DNA of 8,620 nt, taken from an uncultured Acidimicrobiia bacterium. GTDB taxonomy: Bacteria; Actinomycetota; Acidimicrobiia; IMCC26256; CALEDW01. The position numbers and the translations under genes are program-made. The first letter of the stretch is position 1, and each line of letters begins with the position of its first letter. Below, piece by piece: positions 6,357 through 8,620 of this stretch. Where the stretch lies: the NCBI GenBank assembly GCA_937949585.1, contig CALEDW010000105.1, positions 1 through 8,620 of the forward strand, in the 5' to 3' direction. The notes below the pieces were generated by a model. The model did not search any database and was not told the origin of the DNA. It worked only from the letters and a program-made list of their open reading frames with translations.

Positions 6357-6365
6357 CGCCGACGG

Positions 6366-7520
6366 TCAGGGCCGCCGACCCGCCGGCGCCCGGTGGCGAC
6401 GGCGCGCCTCGTCGCAGACCTCCAGGAGCGCGGCCGTCGTGCGGCCCGCGTCGAAGCAGCGCTCGAACCGCCGCCTCCCGGCCCGTCCCATCGCCGCGGC
6501 GCGGCCGGGATCGCCGACCAGCGTTCCGAGCGCCGTGGCGAGCGCGGCGTCGTCGTGGCTCACCAGCAGCCCCGTCTCCCCGTCGACGACGATCTCGGGC
6601 ACGGCGCCGCTTCGGGTGGCCACGACGGCCACGCCTGCCCGCATCGCCTCCAGTACCGCGTACGGGGAGTGGTCCATCTCGCTCGGCAGGACCAGGGCCA
6701 GGCAGCGGGCGAGCAGCTCGTCGAGGCGCGGGTCGCCCGGCGCCAGGTCCCGGTGCACGACCACGCCCGGAGCGGCCGGCACGGGGTCGCGGGTCACCAC
6801 GTGGCAGGTGAGGGTACCCCCGAGACGCTCCCGCACCACGCGCACCAGGCGCGTCCCGCCCTTGCGCTCGAAGCTGGCACCGATGAAGCACACCGCCGGC
6901 GGCTCGGAACCGGGCCGCGGTCGGCGCACCGGACGGTCGGGCAACCCGTAGGGGATCACCCGGAGCCGCTCCGGCTCGACTCCGTACGCCTCGGTGAGGG
7001 AGCGCGCGGCCCAACGGGACTGGGCGACCACCAGCGTGGCCGACCGGTACACGGCCTGCTCGGCCCTCCGCAGCACCCGGAGCCCGAGGTGGGAGTGGCG
7101 CGTCGGGCGCCGGTAGGGCAGGTGGTACAGGCCCTGGGCGATCGTGGCGTCGGTGGCCACGATGCTCGGCCAGCGGGCGAGCAGGCGGCGGCTGCACAGC
7201 AGCGCGCTCTGGGTGTAGGCGTGGAGCACGTCGCCCGGCCGCAACGTCGCGGCGAGCAGCCGGTGCGCCTGCACGCTCTGGGCGACCCGGAAGCGGACGG
7301 GCTGCAGGTCCAGGTCGCGGGGTCCGATCGCGGGGATGCGGGCCGAGAGCACCCGCCGCAGCCGTCCCGGCGGCGGCAGGTCACAGAAGACGGCGTCGAC
7401 CCCGCCCCAGGATCCGAGGACCTCCCGCAGTGCACCGTGCAGGGACGCGTGGCCACCGAGGTTCTCGTTGAACAGGACGACCCGACCCCGGCGCCCCGTG
7501 GCGTCGCTCACCCCCGGCAC
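6366..7520 (-). CDS. Glycosyltransferase family 4 (GT-B fold)
   Basis: This 384-residue protein counts from GTG 7520; a second in-frame GTG at 7511 is an equal candidate, and neither has a clear Shine-Dalgarno sequence. The fold begins with RVVLFNENLGGHASLHGALR (13-32), an N-terminal strand and glycine loop. The donor domain begins near 208 (PAVCFIGASFERKGGTRLV). It has VVLEAM-type donor-site residues in PSEMDHSPYAVLEAMRAGVA (279-298) and ends with GAVPEIVVDGETGLLV (305-320). The E-x7-E pair reads D283-x7-E291, a conservative change at the first position. It likely adds a sugar to the lipid-linked chain at the cytoplasmic membrane. It is 28 bp downstream of the LPXTG gene, across a strong palindrome, with no separate promoter seen, so it may depend on read-through. 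Donor and acceptor are unknown. Confidence 0.87.
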   Translation of the reverse strand: MPGVSDATGRRGRVVLFNENLGGHASLHGALREVLGSWGGVDAVFCDLPPPGRLRRVLSARIPAIGPRDLDLQPVRFRVAQSVQAHRLLAATLRPGDVLHAYTQSALLCSRRLLARWPSIVATDATIAQGLYHLPYRRPTRHSHLGLRVLRRAEQAVYRSATLVVAQSRWAARSLTEAYGVEPERLRVIPYGLPDRPVRRPRPGSEPPAVCFIGASFERKGGTRLVRVVRERLGGTLTCHVVTRDPVPAAPGVVVHRDLAPGDPRLDELLARCLALVLPSEMDHSPYAVLEAMRAGVAVVATRSGAVPEIVVDGETGLLVSHDDAALATALGTLVGDPGRAAAMGRAGRRRFERCFDAGRTTAALLEVCDEARRRHRAPAGRRP

Positions 7521-7525
7521 CCGGG

Positions 7526-7545
7526 CCGGGCCGGCGCCGGCCCGG
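7526..7545 (-). terminator. Perfect 20-bp G/C palindrome between LPXTG and glycosyltransferase genes
   Basis: CCGGGCCGGCGCCGGCCCGG is a perfect dyad, all G and C, starting 3 nt after the LPXTG gene's stop and ending 5 nt before the GTG at 7520. As RNA it gives at least an 8-bp GC stem with a 4-nt loop. There is no T-tract. It may end or weaken transcription after the LPXTG gene, or shape translation of the downstream gene. Confidence 0.55.
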
Positions 7546-7548
7546 AGT

Positions 7549-7869
7549 TCAGCCCTGGACGCGGGACCGCCGGCCGTGGCGGACCATCAGGCCGCCACCG
7601 AGGACGGCGGCCGCGCCGATCGCGGCCAGCCCGGCCACGTCGCCGCCGGTGAAGGGCAGCGAGGACTGCCTGGACGTGGACGCCGGGCTCGTCTGGGCAC
7701 CGGTCCGGCTCACCTCCGTCGGGGGGTTCCCGCCCGTCGGGTAGTCGACCGCAAGCGCGGCCGACGGCACGAGCGCCGCGCCCGCCACCCCAAGGGCCGC
7801 GGCCACCCGGGCCACCCGGCCGACCCCACGCCCGGCCCGCCGGCTCCGCACCTCGCCTGCTGCCTGCAT
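7549..7869 (-). CDS. Small LPXTG sortase-anchored surface protein
   Basis: This 106-residue protein starts at ATG 7869, with a perfect AGGAGG 5 nt upstream. Layout: an Arg-rich N-terminus (1-21), the hydrophobic core of a signal peptide (22-40) ending PSAALA for cleavage after A40, a short exposed stretch (41-70), LPFTG (71-75), a membrane segment (about 77-95) and a basic tail (RHGRRSR, 97-103). This is the full class A sortase substrate pattern: sortase would cut between T74 and G75 and join T74 to the cell wall. Only about 34 residues would be displayed, beginning VDYPTGGNPPTEV, and 11 of residues 41-70 are Ser or Thr. There is no enzymatic or binding domain. It has its own strong promoter and ribosome binding site. 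It may be a carrier, spacer or glycan attachment point; function is unknown, and no sortase gene lies in this window. Confidence 0.85.
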   Translation of the reverse strand: MQAAGEVRSRRAGRGVGRVARVAAALGVAGAALVPSAALAVDYPTGGNPPTEVSRTGAQTSPASTSRQSSLPFTGGDVAGLAAIGAAAVLGGGLMVRHGRRSRVQG

Positions 7870-7874
7870 GTCGA

Positions 7875-7888
7875 CCTCCTGGCCTCCT
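7875..7888 (-). promoter_or_regulatory. Tandem Shine-Dalgarno sequences before the LPXTG gene
   Basis: On the minus strand CAGGAGG occurs twice, 8 nt apart, with AGGAGG at 7888-7883 and 7880-7875. The second is 5 nt from the ATG at 7869 and is the working site by spacing. A third purine-rich GGGAGGT lies at 7910-7904. This is the strongest translation signal in the window and fits an abundant surface protein. Confidence 0.7.
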
Positions 7889-7951
7889 GCGGCGGTCCTG
7901 CGCACCTCCCGTCGGCCCGCAGTGCCGGCTTCCCGGGACCGCCGACCACGG

Positions 7952-7979
7952 AGTGTAGCCGAGTGGCGACACGGGTCAA
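7952..7979 (-). promoter_or_regulatory. Sigma-70-type promoter for the LPXTG gene
   Basis: The minus strand reads TTGACC (7979-7974), a 16-nt spacer, then TACACT (7957-7952). This is five of six matches to TTGACA and four of six to TATAAT. Transcription would start near 7945, giving a leader of about 75 nt. It is the best-matching promoter in the window. It lies in the 182-bp gap between the DUF4012-like and LPXTG genes, which otherwise holds only a minor 5-bp hairpin (8017-8029). Confidence 0.65.
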
Positions 7980-8037
7980 CCCGGCGGGGCGAAATCCCAA
8001 ACGTTGATGAAGCGGCTGCCGGGGCGGCACGGCGAAG

Positions 8038-8066
8038 CGCGCCGGCGGTCGTCACCGCCCGGCGCG
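8038..8066 (-). terminator. GC-rich hairpin spanning the DUF4012-like stop codon
   Basis: CGCGCCGGCGGT (8038-8049) pairs with ACCGCC-c-GGCGCG (8054-8066) across the 4-nt loop CGTC: 12 pairs with one bulged C. The TGA stop (8054-8052) sits at the loop and top pair. No T-run follows on the minus strand. The position fits transcription end of the 8052-8620 gene just before the next promoter. Confidence 0.5.
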
Positions 8067-8620
8067 GGCCAGCTTGCCCAGGTCGACGACGTGCGCCCGG
8101 TCGTCGGTGAAGACGGCCCCGCCGACCCGCCAGGCGGTCGCGGGCGAGCGGGCCGACGGCTCGATCCGGACGCGCTCGTAGCCGTGGGGGATGCGGAACC
8201 GCAGCGTGACGACGCCGGTCTCGCCCCGGTCGAGGTCGATGTCCCCGGCGATCACCCGGGTGGGGCCGTCGGATCCTGAGGCCACCACCCGCTCCACGCC
8301 CTCCAGGGCCGCAGCACCGGCCGCCCACGGCAGGTTCACGGCCACGATGCCCCGGTACTGCCCTTCCCTCAGGGAGCTGTAGGGGTACGGACCGAGCACG
8401 TACCAGCCGAGCCCCTCAGGGGCCAGGTTCCGGATGCGCAGCCGCAGGCGCACCGCCACCCCGTCCCGCGCCGGCCGGGCCGCCAGATCGGCCTCGACCG
8501 GGAGGAACTGGTCGAGCTTGTTGCCCGAGCGGTTCAGCACCGACACCATCAGCGACGAGCGTCGCAGCGCCCCGTCGACACCGGCGGCCCGCCAGGCTCG
8601 AGCCTGGGCCGGCGCCGCCG
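8052..8620 (-). CDS. DUF4012-like protein, C-terminal fragment (runs off right edge)
   Basis: The frame is open to the right edge, so the start lies outside; 189 codons are present. The internal ATG at 8549 is not taken as the start because the preceding sequence (AWRAAGVDGALRRSSL) continues the same family pattern. Recognisable parts are LMVSVLNRSGNKLDQFL, matching the conserved N-x-x-GNKLD signature near the C-terminus of DUF4012 proteins, and after it an alternating hydrophobic beta-rich domain. The latter contains LGPYPYSSLREGQYRGIVAV and NLPWAAGAAALEG, then GETGVVTLRFRIP. DUF4012 proteins are large, mostly extracytoplasmic proteins of actinobacteria, of unknown function, often seen near exopolysaccharide genes. 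No signal peptide or membrane segment can be judged here because the N-terminus is missing. A 12-bp hairpin overlaps its stop. Confidence 0.75.
   Translation of the reverse strand, partial: AAPAQARAWRAAGVDGALRRSSLMVSVLNRSGNKLDQFLPVEADLAARPARDGVAVRLRLRIRNLAPEGLGWYVLGPYPYSSLREGQYRGIVAVNLPWAAGAAALEGVERVVASGSDGPTRVIAGDIDLDRGETGVVTLRFRIPHGYERVRIEPSARSPATAWRVGGAVFTDDRAHVVDLGKLARAGR

Noticed and set aside
5479..7197. A 572-codon minus-strand frame that could look like a glycosyltransferase-sugar transferase fusion
   Set aside because: Its upstream part is in a different frame from the 6366-7520 glycosyltransferase and encodes only Arg/Gly/Pro-rich shadow sequence. The sugar transferase has its own ATG, ribosome binding site and promoter.
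8052..8549. A complete 165-residue gene starting at ATG 8549
   Set aside because: The frame stays open to the window edge and the residues before the ATG continue the DUF4012-like pattern, so the ATG is an internal methionine.
1..8620. Horizontal transfer signs: integrase, transposase, tRNA attachment site, low-GC island
   Set aside because: No such gene or repeat was seen, and base composition appears uniformly GC-rich across all genes.

Overview
This window is very GC-rich, with many GTG starts, GTGA stop/start overlaps and GC-saturated third positions, which points to a high-GC actinobacterium. The small LPXTG-anchored protein indicates a Gram-positive envelope, and the DUF4012-type protein beside a polysaccharide locus fits the Acidimicrobiia and related actinobacteria. 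The taxonomic placement is inference. No tRNA, rRNA, CRISPR, transposase or integrase was seen. The content is a surface or extracellular polysaccharide locus.

Layout. (1) 1-186, minus: the first 62 codons of a GT4-type glycosyltransferase that runs off the left edge. (2) 187-245: a 59-bp divergent intergenic region holding a nearly perfect 12-bp inverted repeat, with a TAGSAT -10-like hexamer in each arm. (3) 246-3519, plus: three genes joined by two 4-bp GTGA overlaps, a GT4 glycosyltransferase, a short degenerate glycosyltransferase-like protein and a SAM-dependent methyltransferase with a long helical N-terminus. (4) 3506-5335, minus and convergent, overlapping the methyltransferase by 14 bp: a secreted clan-A glycoside hydrolase with a C-terminal repeat domain that looks like a five-bladed beta-propeller. 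(5) 5479-6246, minus: a short-form polyprenyl-phosphate sugar-1-phosphate transferase, the likely initiating enzyme. (6) 6366-7520, minus: another GT4 glycosyltransferase. (7) 7549-7869, minus: a 106-residue sortase substrate displaying only about 34 residues. (8) 8052-8620, minus: the C-terminal part of a DUF4012-like protein running off the right edge.

How the genes may work together (inference): the sugar transferase loads the first sugar phosphate onto the lipid carrier, the glycosyltransferases extend the chain, and the methyltransferase modifies or caps it. The secreted hydrolase may trim, release or remodel the exported polymer. The LPXTG peptide and the DUF4012 protein are envelope components of unknown role. 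No flippase, polymerase or ABC exporter lies inside the window.

Intergenic regions are short (at most 182 bp), but several carry readable signals. These are hairpins after four minus-strand genes, a TTGACC-16-TACACT promoter ahead of the LPXTG gene, a TTCACA-17-TACGGT promoter ahead of the sugar transferase, and a leader before the hydrolase in which the Shine-Dalgarno sequence is exactly complementary to a segment 23 nt upstream. No stretch of 300 bases lacks a gene.
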